Below are positions 54,762 to 62,913 of a DNA stretch of 64,000 nucleotides, piece by piece. A program made the translations under genes and the position numbers. Position 1 is the first letter of the stretch, and each line of letters begins with the position of its first letter. Below the pieces are notes generated by a model that ran no database searches, had not been told where the DNA came from, and saw only the letters and a program-made list of their open reading frames with translations. The stretch comes from Agrobacterium tumefaciens (lineage in GTDB: Bacteria; Pseudomonadota; Alphaproteobacteria; Rhizobiales; Rhizobiaceae), in NCBI RefSeq assembly GCF_005221385.1, contig NZ_CP039905.1, positions 186,001 through 250,000 of the forward strand, read 5' to 3'.

Positions 54762-55694
54762 CTACGCCTCGGGAGCATCCTTGAAGGGTGCGATAGAGTC
54801 GATCTCGGCAATTTTCTGAAATTCTCCGAGATATTCTTGGCGATGATTTTCTAACCACCGGCTAATACGGCCATTGGCAAGCAGCTTGGTGACATATCCC
54901 CGCGCGACGGTGAGGTGCAGATTGTCGATGCCGTATGTTTCCTCGACGTTCTTCACCTGGGTTTGTAATGCTGCCAGCTCCCTCTCCATGCGTGCGATCT
55001 GTTGACCGGATGGGGTGCCGGCGGCTCGGCCAGAGGATTTTTTCGGGGCGACGAGTTGGCTATCCGGCGTGGCGGCGCGTATCGCTTGGGCAAACATGAT
55101 GGAAAAGTTATGCTGACCAATCATGAGATCTGCGGCCTCAATTTGCCGCACAGCCGACATTTGCCGCAAAACGTCGATAACGGTCATCGAACACGGCGTG
55201 TCTTTCAGCATCTCTGCGGCTTCAGGGCTGATGCCATCAAGCAGTCGGAACCGCCGTATGACGGAATCCACTTGTAGACCTAATGCATCTGCTATGTCCG
55301 CCGGCGCGACGCCTCTGTCGATCGCACGGGCAATCATCCTATGTTCCTGAATAGGAGCCAGCCGGTTGACCCGCTTGTTATATGTGTACGTGTCGTCATC
55401 GGTTGCGATGAGGCACTCGACATCCAGAATGCCGAGCTCTTTCAGGGCCTCAATCCGAAGATGGCCATCTAGTAGAAACCAGCTGCCCGGATTGTTGCTA
55501 TCTGCGATCACGACCGGGGCTTCAACCAAACCAATCGCTTTAATGGAGCTTAAGACCTGCGCAAATTTTCTGCTTTCACGCGCCCCATCTGGTAGCGATT
55601 TCAACGGCAGGATCGACGAGATAGCAATTGTGCGAATATCGCGATCGAACGCCAGATGTATTTGCCCATCGGGTTCATCACGTCCGTCGGTCAT
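54762..55694 (-). CDS. RepB/ParB-like protein 2
   Basis: A 310-residue protein with a ParB N-terminal nuclease-like domain (LVEAPVVIADSN, then SWFLLDGHLRIEALKELG), an HTH region (DIADALGLQVDSVIRRFRLL) and a RepB-type C-terminal region. It resembles plasmid-partition RepB proteins but has no partner ATPase (RepA/ParA) here. It overlaps the upstream ParB-like gene by 17 bases, so the two and the recombinase form one operon. Possible roles are partition or recombination control; unproven. Confidence 0.8.
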   Translation of the reverse strand: MTDGRDEPDGQIHLAFDRDIRTIAISSILPLKSLPDGARESRKFAQVLSSIKAIGLVEAPVVIADSNNPGSWFLLDGHLRIEALKELGILDVECLIATDDDTYTYNKRVNRLAPIQEHRMIARAIDRGVAPADIADALGLQVDSVIRRFRLLDGISPEAAEMLKDTPCSMTVIDVLRQMSAVRQIEAADLMIGQHNFSIMFAQAIRAATPDSQLVAPKKSSGRAAGTPSGQQIARMERELAALQTQVKNVEETYGIDNLHLTVARGYVTKLLANGRISRWLENHRQEYLGEFQKIAEIDSIAPFKDAPEA

Positions 55695-56589
55695 CGTGCT
55701 CTCCGGATATTCGGCTTGCGAGCGCTCTTGGCATAGTGGCCAATCCCTCAGCCCTCAGCAAGTTGAGGAATCCTTCGTCGGCGAGAAGGTCCTTGATCGC
55801 TTCAACGATGAACAGGAGACGCGTCTGCGTGAAGTCTGACTTCTTGACCAACAGGCGTTGTTTTTCAGCTTCCCGCTGATAGACCTGCATCAGATCATGG
55901 GCCGCCATCCGCCGACCTGTACCCTTTCGGCCGAGACGTACTGATGGAAGCCCCTTTCCTTGTGCGCGCATGCGCATGTCAAGCAACCGCCTAACGGCGG
56001 CTAATTTCTTCCCGCGAAGCTGGCCGGCCTCATAGGCTTCCAATAGCAGGCTCTGCGCCTCTTCAGTTTCTGCCCGCGAGATTTCCATCGCCAGTGTGAT
56101 CGGGATCAAACCGGTCTCGACCGCAGCAACGAGACGTTCCTCTCCTTTTTCAAGGAGGGTTGCGATCATATAGACCCACGATGTCCCCACACCAATTCTC
56201 TCGGCAATGGCGGCGTCAGTGTAGCCACGCGCTTTCAATGACCCGATCTCACGCATAAGGTCGATTGGCCGGGGTGTTGGTCGTGCAATGTTTTCGACCA
56301 AGCTCATGACGAGGCATTTGTCTTCGCTCGCTTCGATGACAACCGCTGGGATTTCGCTTTGCCCGAGCATTTGAAAGGCTTCCAAGCGGCCCTCCCCGCA
56401 AACCAGATCATACCGTGGTCCGCTTGGGCCATTGTGGCGGCTGACAGTGATCGGGCGTTTGAGACCGATGGCTTCGATATTGGCCACGATATCCCGATGC
56501 TGCCTTTTGTTGCGCGCGCGGGGGTTAAGCACCGAGATGCGTGAAATCGGGATCATTTCGATATGATTTGAATGAAGAGCAGCCATCAC
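55678..56589 (-). CDS. RepB/ParB-like protein 1
   Basis: A 303-residue protein with ParB signatures IPISRISVLNPRARNK, YDLVCGEGRLEAFQMLG and LVENIARPTPRPIDLMREIG, an HTH (AIAERIGVGTSWVYMIATLL) and a RepB C-terminal domain. ParB proteins bind centromere-like sites and CTP. It overlaps the recombinase gene by 4 bases (ATGA) and the second RepB-like gene by 17 bases. No ParA is encoded nearby. Confidence 0.85.
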   Translation of the reverse strand: MMAALHSNHIEMIPISRISVLNPRARNKRQHRDIVANIEAIGLKRPITVSRHNGPSGPRYDLVCGEGRLEAFQMLGQSEIPAVVIEASEDKCLVMSLVENIARPTPRPIDLMREIGSLKARGYTDAAIAERIGVGTSWVYMIATLLEKGEERLVAAVETGLIPITLAMEISRAETEEAQSLLLEAYEAGQLRGKKLAAVRRLLDMRMRAQGKGLPSVRLGRKGTGRRMAAHDLMQVYQREAEKQRLLVKKSDFTQTRLLFIVEAIKDLLADEGFLNLLRAEGLATMPRALASRISGEHDDRRT

Positions 56590-58148
56590 GCGGCCTCCGA
56601 CAGGTTAACGGGTGCAGCGATCTGATAGAGAATAGCGAGGTCGTCGAACCGGTAGGCATCGAGCTGTAGGGCATTGTCTTCTGCGATCCTCAATCGATCG
56701 GCGAGAAGATCCAGTCTTGGAAAGAGGTAGTAGTCGAATGGCTTCTGGTTGGCCGAATCCATGCGGACGACAATGGTGATGTCTGGAGCAAGTGAGGTGT
56801 CGAAACGCAGGTTCCAACGTAGAAGTCCCGTCGGGGTCTGGAAGCAACGAGCGATTACGATAGATAGAGTGAATTCCTCGTTGACCGTCACATGATCGGT
56901 ATCGTTGTCCTGCCAGGCTTCACTGCCAGAGGATTTCAAAGCGCCCATCACCTCGTCAAGTACTGCGGGATGAAGCTTCCTGAGTTCTCGATTGATCTCG
57001 ACGTAACGATAGTCTCGATCCGGATCGAAGCCTACGAGACTATAGGCTCGCAGAAGGCTGCCAAATCGCGAGCTGTAGGCACTGCTTGACGGCATGCCGT
57101 CGCATTCGTCGATGACGATACCGGACAAGCTTCCCCTTTGCCGGTAAAGGTCCCGTAGAGACCGCAGCATTTCTTCGTCGCTCAAGCGGAAAGATCGTGC
57201 ATTGATTATGGTCCGAGCTGCTTCGAAGAGGGCACGCTCAATGACAGCGTCGAATACGCCGTCAGCCCTGATCCACATGTCGGGATCATTGCGGACATGC
57301 TTTTTCTTCAACTTGAAAGACCGTCGGTTCCAAACATTGTCGCCGGCGTATTTCTCGTTGATCAGGATTTGGTGGATGGTTCCCCGCGTCCAGTTGCGGC
57401 CGAGGTCAGACTTAATACCCCGGTTATTCAGGTCGGCGGCAATTTGGTTTTCACTCTCTCCATGATGGACGAATCTGCGATATATCTCGCGCACCAGCTC
57501 CACCTCTTCAGACGGCCCTAAGGTGAGAATAACCCGGTCGGTCTGAATGCTTTTGTGCTCGCCACGATGAAGGATACCTTTAGTCTGACCGCGCTCGTCA
57601 ATCAGGGTACGTCTTAGGCCGAAACCAGCCGGACCACCTTGCCGATACCCTTTTTCGATCAGCCGGCCTTGCCCTGCAAAGACCTTGGTGGACAACTCCC
57701 GGCTATACTCACCGGCCATAGCACGCTTGACGCCTTTAACGATGGTGGACACCGGACTGCCGTCATTTTCAAACTGTTCGGCGCAATACTGAACAGAGAT
57801 CCCGGCACGGCGGCAGATGTATTCGTAATAAGCGCTTTCATCAGCATCCTGGAAACGGCCCCATCGACTGACATCATAGACCAGGACCATTGTGAAATCG
57901 GTCGTGCCAATCTGCACGTCCTCGATGAGTTGGCGCAGCGCGTCGCGTCCTTCGATTTTCAGGCCACTCTTTCCTGAATCCGCGTACGTGCGGACAATTT
58001 CAATACCACGCGCCCGAGCATAGTCTCGAATTGCCTCCGATTGGTTTTCGGTAGAATATCGCTGATGATCGGTCGACATACGCACATATTCGGCAGCCCG
58101 CACTGGCTGCGACGCCGATGACCTGCCGTTAAAGGTCTCCCGATCCAC
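56586..58148 (-). CDS. Large serine recombinase
   Basis: A 520-residue recombinase. The N-terminal resolvase domain has AAEYVRMSTDHQRYSTENQ with the nucleophile Ser25, and VLVYDVSRWGRFQDADES; a Recombinase domain (NQIAADLNNRGIKSD, RGTIHQILINEKYAG) follows. Its C-terminal 180 residues are unlike the common zinc-ribbon/coiled-coil tail. The start is GTG 58148 with AGGAGGGG upstream. It is the first gene of an operon with two RepB-like proteins, which may act as directionality or site-targeting partners (inference). Confidence 0.9.
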   Translation of the reverse strand: MDRETFNGRSSASQPVRAAEYVRMSTDHQRYSTENQSEAIRDYARARGIEIVRTYADSGKSGLKIEGRDALRQLIEDVQIGTTDFTMVLVYDVSRWGRFQDADESAYYEYICRRAGISVQYCAEQFENDGSPVSTIVKGVKRAMAGEYSRELSTKVFAGQGRLIEKGYRQGGPAGFGLRRTLIDERGQTKGILHRGEHKSIQTDRVILTLGPSEEVELVREIYRRFVHHGESENQIAADLNNRGIKSDLGRNWTRGTIHQILINEKYAGDNVWNRRSFKLKKKHVRNDPDMWIRADGVFDAVIERALFEAARTIINARSFRLSDEEMLRSLRDLYRQRGSLSGIVIDECDGMPSSSAYSSRFGSLLRAYSLVGFDPDRDYRYVEINRELRKLHPAVLDEVMGALKSSGSEAWQDNDTDHVTVNEEFTLSIVIARCFQTPTGLLRWNLRFDTSLAPDITIVVRMDSANQKPFDYYLFPRLDLLADRLRIAEDNALQLDAYRFDDLAILYQIAAPVNLSEAA

Positions 58149-58168
58149 TGGTTGCCCCTCCTGTTATT

Positions 58169-58186
58169 GATCAGAGGCGTCTGATC
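58169..58186. promoter_or_regulatory. Palindrome upstream of the recombinase gene
   Basis: GATCAG-N6-CTGATC (58169-58174 and 58181-58186) lies between the recombinase and the divergent HTH gene. It could be an operator or a recombinase-binding site. Confidence 0.35.
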
Positions 58187-58264
58187 CTGAGGCTGTCGCG
58201 GCGCCGAGCACATCCATTTCTGCAGGCATCCGCATCGCAATTCTAGCGCATCAAGGAGCGGAAG

Positions 58265-58897
58265 ATGTTGCCGAAAAAGGGCAGTAAGTTGCCGACTTGG
58301 CCCGGCTTTCTGGGTGACCGAGAGGTCCTTGCCTTCACCGTCGCCGATCTTTTGAAGAAGGAGCATGGCGATAGTCACCGAGCGATTAAGGAGTTGATGC
58401 GCCAGACAGGTGCCAGCGAGCGAACCGTGAAACACTGGCTGTCTGGTCAACATGCTCCAGAGGTTATGTTTTTCCTTCGGCTCGTGGTCTCCTCGCCGGT
58501 CGTAAGAGCGTTCGTGCTTGGTATCATCGAAGGCCCGGCATCTGAGCAAACTTCTCCTGCGAATGATCGCATTATTCGCGTCGCGACCAGAGAAGCCTAC
58601 GCCACTGGCGAAGCCGCTAACGCCACGCTGGCGGCAACCAGACGCCGCAATGACCCTTATCGTGTCCCTGAACGTGACCCTAAAGATGACCCTGAACCGC
58701 AATCCTTCAATCAGCGACAGCTATGGTTCTTGGAGCAGATCAGAATGGGTGAGCGCTTCAGTGCCAAGGAGATCGTTCAAACTTGGCATGTCAGCCTGAA
58801 AACCGCGCGTAGGGACATCAGCACGTTGCTCCATTCCAAGTTACTTGAGTACATCGGATCGCGGAGAAAAGGCCGTTATCGAACGAGTTCACGATGA
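58265..58897 (+). CDS. HTH DNA-binding hypothetical protein
   Basis: A 210-residue protein with an N-terminal HTH (AIKELMRQTGASERTVKHWLSGQ) and a C-terminal DeoR-like winged helix (FSAKEIVQTWHVSLKTARRDISTLL). No ligand domain is visible. It is divergent from the recombinase operon and may regulate it through the palindrome at 58169. Confidence 0.65.
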   Translation: MLPKKGSKLPTWPGFLGDREVLAFTVADLLKKEHGDSHRAIKELMRQTGASERTVKHWLSGQHAPEVMFFLRLVVSSPVVRAFVLGIIEGPASEQTSPANDRIIRVATREAYATGEAANATLAATRRRNDPYRVPERDPKDDPEPQSFNQRQLWFLEQIRMGERFSAKEIVQTWHVSLKTARRDISTLLHSKLLEYIGSRRKGRYRTSSR

Positions 58898-58906
58898 ACA
58901 GGAATA

Positions 58907-59623
58907 TCAGTCGGCATCATCATCGTACTGTCCGCCGGAAGTGAGGTCGGCGGGATCTTTATTGGTGGCATCGAGCGCGCCTCGCCTGCTTAGAAGTCCA
59001 GCATCCTCAAGTGCCTCCATGTTGGGAAGGTCACGCAGGGTCTCAAAGCCAAACACTGACAAAAAGCGGGGTGTTGTCACATAGGTGTAAGGCGCACCGG
59101 GTGTCGGACTTCTCGGCCCTGAAACGATGAAGCCAGCATCTCGCAGGCCGGCGATCGTGTCACGACTGACCTCCTTGCCGAAAATCTCCGACAGTTCGGC
59201 CCGGGTGATCGGCTGAAAATATCCCACCGCCGTCAACACCATTGTCTCGGTCTCGGACAGCGATGCTGCAATCGATCTCGCCGGAGCGGTCGAAATGCGA
59301 ATTGTTTCAGCAAACCGCGGTCGGGTGCGATGCTGCCATCCACCTGCAACCGACACCAATTCGTATGGTCGGTCTCTAAGCTCGTTGGCAAGGTCGTCAA
59401 TCAGCAAATCAACGCTACAGTCCCTGCCAACCACGGCTGCCAGCATCTCGCGGCTAACTGGCTCAGCAGAAGCGAAGATTACCGCCTCGACCCGGAGCAT
59501 CCATTCTCGCCACCGCAACTCCGACGGCAAATCCTCAAGCTCGCGATCAAAGAGAACGTCCTGCCTTCGATCTCGCGATGGCCGCCTTTTGGTTTGAGTT
59601 GCCGAGGATCTTGCCATCTTCAT
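58907..59623 (-). CDS. scpB: ScpB-type segregation and condensation protein
   Basis: A 238-residue protein of the SMC-Scp subunit ScpB family: two winged-helix domains with VEAVIFASAEPVSREMLAAV, TETMVLTAVGYFQPITRAEL and DTIAGLRDAGFIVSGPRSPT. Chromosomal ScpB partners ScpA and SMC; neither is present. It overlaps the DUF1403 gene by 4 bases, an accessory pairing known in Rhizobiales replicons. It probably does not serve the housekeeping condensin alone. Confidence 0.88.
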   Translation of the reverse strand: MKMARSSATQTKRRPSRDRRQDVLFDRELEDLPSELRWREWMLRVEAVIFASAEPVSREMLAAVVGRDCSVDLLIDDLANELRDRPYELVSVAGGWQHRTRPRFAETIRISTAPARSIAASLSETETMVLTAVGYFQPITRAELSEIFGKEVSRDTIAGLRDAGFIVSGPRSPTPGAPYTYVTTPRFLSVFGFETLRDLPNMEALEDAGLLSRRGALDATNKDPADLTSGGQYDDDAD

Positions 59624-60585
59624 AACCCGTACAGGCGGAATGATGAGCGGCCGGAAACTTCTCGTACAGCCTCGAAACTCTCCAGTCGCTCAAACAGTCG
59701 AGTAGCTGCCCAGCGTGACAGATTGCAGCCCGGCGCCGAGGCCGGAATCGCGTCTTCATTGAGGAGCTTTTGGATAACCGCATCGCTCCCCTTGGTCCTC
59801 ACCTTTGGCACTGCTGCCATTAGACGAGCGGCACGGCGATCAATGTCGGCGGCAGATTGGAGCGCTGCCTCGGCGCTGCTGACTACCGCCAAGCAGATTG
59901 CCTTCGGATAAGCCGGCTCACCCGGCCGCACTCGGCCTCTTCCGCCTATGGTACGGAATGCAGCCCCGAACCGTACAGGTAGCAACAGCGGCACGGGTTT
60001 CGCCCATTTCAGCTTCCGGGCCAGCACGATGTCTGCCAAAGCTAGAGCCAGGACCTCCGCGTCCGGACGAAGCGCCATGATCGCGGATACCAGATCAGCA
60101 ATAGCAAGGGGGGCTGCGCGCGCGGACTGGATTGCCGCATCGGCGAGATCCGCGATCGAGGACAAATCGGAGTTCCATCGGATAGACAGAAGCTCGGCTA
60201 ATTCCCGGACAAAAGCAGTACCCGGTATGGCTGTTCGACGTGCCAGCATTCGTGTGGCCAGAAACAGCTTTCCGGCCGGTCCCGGATCCCCTTTCTCAGG
60301 CGTCAACAAAACGGCGTCACGCAGCGCATCCTCTTCTTCATTCCGACCGAGCATGCGGGCCGCGACAGCCGCTGATTTAAGGGCCAGGCGATCACGCCAG
60401 CAGCCGAGCCATGGAGGATCGGCGCGGATCAAATCGTCGAGGGATTTCAGTGCGATACCAGCGGCGAAGGCGGCATCAATTTCGTCGATGTCACGGCCGC
60501 GTGCCAACGTCCAACCCGGCAGGTGAGCCGACCATGTCGTTTGTTGAATTTGCGGTGTAGCGATCGAGTCCATGTCTGACAACAT
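59620..60585 (-). CDS. DUF1403 family protein
   Basis: A 321-residue, Ala-rich helical protein of DUF1403 (DEIDAAFAAGIALKSLDDLI, then CWRDRLALKSAAVAARMLGR, AGKLFLATRMLARRTAIPG). The function is unknown; the family is mostly on Rhizobiales plasmids and islands, often next to ScpB-like genes. It leads a two-gene operon with ScpB (ATGA overlap). GCGGTTT / AAACCGC (60597-60603 and 60623-60629) upstream may be an operator. Confidence 0.8.
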   Translation of the reverse strand: MLSDMDSIATPQIQQTTWSAHLPGWTLARGRDIDEIDAAFAAGIALKSLDDLIRADPPWLGCWRDRLALKSAAVAARMLGRNEEEDALRDAVLLTPEKGDPGPAGKLFLATRMLARRTAIPGTAFVRELAELLSIRWNSDLSSIADLADAAIQSARAAPLAIADLVSAIMALRPDAEVLALALADIVLARKLKWAKPVPLLLPVRFGAAFRTIGGRGRVRPGEPAYPKAICLAVVSSAEAALQSAADIDRRAARLMAAVPKVRTKGSDAVIQKLLNEDAIPASAPGCNLSRWAATRLFERLESFEAVREVSGRSSFRLYGL

Positions 60586-60650
60586 AAATCATGCGCGCGG
60601 TTTGTACCATTAAATTTGACTAAAACCGCACAGCTTGTCGGCATTAAATA

Positions 60651-60679
60651 ACGTCCGATAATCTTGCATTATCGGACGT
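60651..60679. repeat. 29-bp palindrome resembling a serine-resolvase res subsite
   Basis: ACGTCCGATAAT (60651-60662) and ATTATCGGACGT (60668-60679) are perfect 12-bp arms around a 5-base centre. Each arm matches about 10 of 12 positions of the gamma-delta-type half-site TGTCYGATAATT, and the size fits a site I. It could also act as a terminator or operator, but the match to a res subsite and its place 43 bases from a proposed tni end make the first reading likely. Confidence 0.6.
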
Positions 60680-60733
60680 CTTTGCTAGTCTTACTGGATC
60701 CGCGACGAACGCCTAGATTCTATGTCAGCTGAC

Positions 60734-60749
60734 CGGAATTGATGAGATT
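60734..60749 (-). repeat. Outer inverted copy of the tni-end repeat
   Basis: On the minus strand this reads AATCTCATCAATTCCG, the same core as the two direct repeats at 60857 and 60887. Tn7/Tn402-like ends carry several such transposase-binding repeats. Confidence 0.5.
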
Positions 60750-60856
60750 GTGCAGTGATTTCTCGGAGTGCCATTTTCTGCCGAGGCGCTCCTCTACACT
60801 AGGCCTTTGATCTTATTCCCTTCTTCAAGCCGCTGGCTCCAATAAGCCTTCGTCAG

Positions 60857-60881
60857 TTAGTCTCACGATTTCCGCCTCGGG
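60857..60881 (+). repeat. tni-end repeat copy 1
   Basis: A 25-bp repeat containing TTAGTCTCACGATTTCCG. It matches 18 of 25 bases with the copy at 60887-60911, exactly 30 bp downstream. Confidence 0.5.
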
Positions 60882-60886
60882 TACGC

Positions 60887-60911
60887 TTGGTCTCAACAAT
60901 TCCGTGCCGGG
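60887..60911 (+). repeat. tni-end repeat copy 2
   Basis: The 25-bp partner of 60857-60881, containing TTGGTCTCAACAATTCCG and ending GCCGGG. The 30-bp phase suggests side-by-side protein binding on one DNA face. Confidence 0.5.
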
Positions 60912-61053
60912 TCGGATCAAAGACCACCAAATAGAGTTGCTGACTTCGTTCGCGGCTCCCCCTCCCCCCGCGTCAACAGTCGAAAAACGCGACCAGCTCG
61001 CTTTCGGCCACAGATGACTCAGGACGCGCTCCGATATTTTTCCATCTCTACGG

Positions 61054-62025
61054 TCAGCCTCCCCCCTGAAAGGCGCTGTACGGCCATCTGTGAGGGTCGA
61101 AAAATTTCGCTTTCGTGTTTTTTGAAAGGCCAGGCCGATTCTTGCCTGGACCGATGGTCAGGCGACCAAGGGTCGAGCAGTCCCGCGTTATCTTCTTTCG
61201 GCAATGCTCGTCAGCGGCCTTTTCGATGCGAGCGATCATATCCGCCGGGTCGTTCAGCAATCGGGCGACACCGATTGCAAGCGCGTACCGTTCCGCAGAT
61301 GGTGCAGACGAGAGCTGCGCGATGTCCGTTGGCAGCTGCTGATCATAGATCGGGACTGCGACCGCGAATTCCGGCACCACAATTGTCAGCGCAGGGCGTC
61401 GGAAGCGTTTCGATTGAAGGGAGGGCTCGTGCTGTTGCAGCAACGACAATCTGGCCAATTCCCACGGAACCGCAGGCGACGCTTTGCGGATCGGCGATAG
61501 CAGCAGCGACAAAGCCTGCTCAACTGGCACTCCGTCGGCGCCCTTTCCCATTCCCCATCGATTGAGTATTGCCCCTCCCCTGCGCGCTGCCCAATAATCG
61601 CCGAGGGCACTGACCCCGCGGGTGTCGCGGCTGAACAGGGGTTGACGATGTCGCTCGCACCAAAAGGAAAAGGCAAACGACCAGGCTTTGAGCCGTGGCG
61701 GTCGTTGCATTCCCTGCGAGCACGCTGGGCAAATCTCCCCTGCTTTCCACCTGAGGAGATTGCGATAGCGCGATGGCAAACCATGGAAGGTCATCGCGAA
61801 CAGTCGTTCTACCGAGCTGCTTGTTGCTGCGGCGATGCACTCCACATCACTAAGCGCGGGTTCCCTCTCCAGCTCCAGCGCAGGTCGTGCCCAGCCGACG
61901 TGCGCTTGCAGCTCATCCAACGAAACAAGATAGACGTCGGCGACCCGCTCCAGCCACGAGCTCAACCGCTCCTCCGGCAAGGGCGGTGGTACGATCGGAA
62001 GCGGCGCTCTCCCCTCCCCTCTCAT
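61054..62025 (-). CDS. tniQ: TniQ family protein (module 2)
   Basis: A 323-residue TniQ protein with the N-terminal LPEERLSSWLERVADVY, a zinc-finger pair CPACSQGM and CERHRQPLF, and a less conserved C-terminal half. It differs strongly from the TniQ at 53698-54747. It lies 3 bases after tniB and is the last gene of the module before the proposed end. Confidence 0.88.
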   Translation of the reverse strand: MRGEGRAPLPIVPPPLPEERLSSWLERVADVYLVSLDELQAHVGWARPALELEREPALSDVECIAAATSSSVERLFAMTFHGLPSRYRNLLRWKAGEICPACSQGMQRPPRLKAWSFAFSFWCERHRQPLFSRDTRGVSALGDYWAARRGGAILNRWGMGKGADGVPVEQALSLLLSPIRKASPAVPWELARLSLLQQHEPSLQSKRFRRPALTIVVPEFAVAVPIYDQQLPTDIAQLSSAPSAERYALAIGVARLLNDPADMIARIEKAADEHCRKKITRDCSTLGRLTIGPGKNRPGLSKNTKAKFFDPHRWPYSAFQGGG

Positions 62026-62028
62026 GGC

Positions 62029-62913
62029 TCAGGCCGTAACGAAGGGTGGCGGCACGGCGACGCGGTGATCGAGGATCGCGGCTGGCGTAATCCGCTCGGT
62101 TCCGGTGAGGACGGCCTGCACGGCAAGGTCAATCACCATTCGGAATATCGATGCCGTGACGCCGCTATTGACCTCGACCAAGCGTTTGAGCGCGCTGTCC
62201 GTAAGCTCGGACGGCAAGCGCAGTGGCAACGACCGCAGAAGGCCTCCTACCAATCCATGAAAGTTGGCGTCGTGCCGCCAAGGCGGCAGGCCATAAGGCT
62301 CGAAGCGGCTGTTGAGATGGGCGTCTCCGCGGATCGCATCCCGTGCTTCGTGAGAGCCGAGGCAAATGAGCGGAATGCGCAACTCGTTGCCGAGGAAGCG
62401 CAACAGATTAAGCATCCGGCGCTGCTCACGGTAGGTTCCGGCAATCAGGTTCTGGACCTCGTCGATAACAAGCATGCGCGGCGCGGTTTCCTGCAGCAGT
62501 CGGAGCGCCTGCGTTTCAAGCTGTCCGATCGTGGCTCGTGTCGGCGGCGGGGCGCCGATCACCGAAAGCAGGCGATGATAGAAGCGGCCCTCGTCCGGCG
62601 AGGCCACCATCTGCACGGCAATGATGGGCCGATGATGGATGCCACTGCTTTCATCGAAGCTCGGAGGATGCGCGCGGACGAACTTCTCAATGATCATTGT
62701 CTTGCCCATGCCCGACGCCCCGAAGATCAGCAAGTTCGGCATGCGGGCACGCTTGGGAAACAAAAGAAGTTCCTCAAGTTTGTCGAGTGCCTGTCGGGCA
62801 CGCGGATAATCAATCCACCGGTCTACCCTCATATGCTCGATGCGTTCGCGATCCGGCATGTTGGCATGGGCCTGAACCGCGGGATCCAGATGCGGATAGG
62901 CCGTCATTCCCAC
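62029..62913 (-). CDS. tniB: TniB ATPase (module 2)
   Basis: A 294-residue AAA+ protein with Walker A FGASGMGKTMII, Walker B MLVIDEVQNLIAG and a sensor-type LICLGSHEARDAI. It resembles TniB/TnsC and overlaps tniA by 10 bases. It would carry target information from TniQ to TniA. Confidence 0.92.
   Translation of the reverse strand: MGMTAYPHLDPAVQAHANMPDRERIEHMRVDRWIDYPRARQALDKLEELLLFPKRARMPNLLIFGASGMGKTMIIEKFVRAHPPSFDESSGIHHRPIIAVQMVASPDEGRFYHRLLSVIGAPPPTRATIGQLETQALRLLQETAPRMLVIDEVQNLIAGTYREQRRMLNLLRFLGNELRIPLICLGSHEARDAIRGDAHLNSRFEPYGLPPWRHDANFHGLVGGLLRSLPLRLPSELTDSALKRLVEVNSGVTASIFRMVIDLAVQAVLTGTERITPAAILDHRVAVPPPFVTA

Noticed and set aside
60651..60679. Palindrome read as a simple terminator
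   Set aside because: It lies upstream of DUF1403 and downstream of no close convergent gene, and its arms fit a resolvase half-site; a terminator role is not excluded but less likely.
60857..60911. Possible CRISPR repeats
   Set aside because: Only two degenerate copies, no further units and no cas genes; the position fits transposon-end repeats better.
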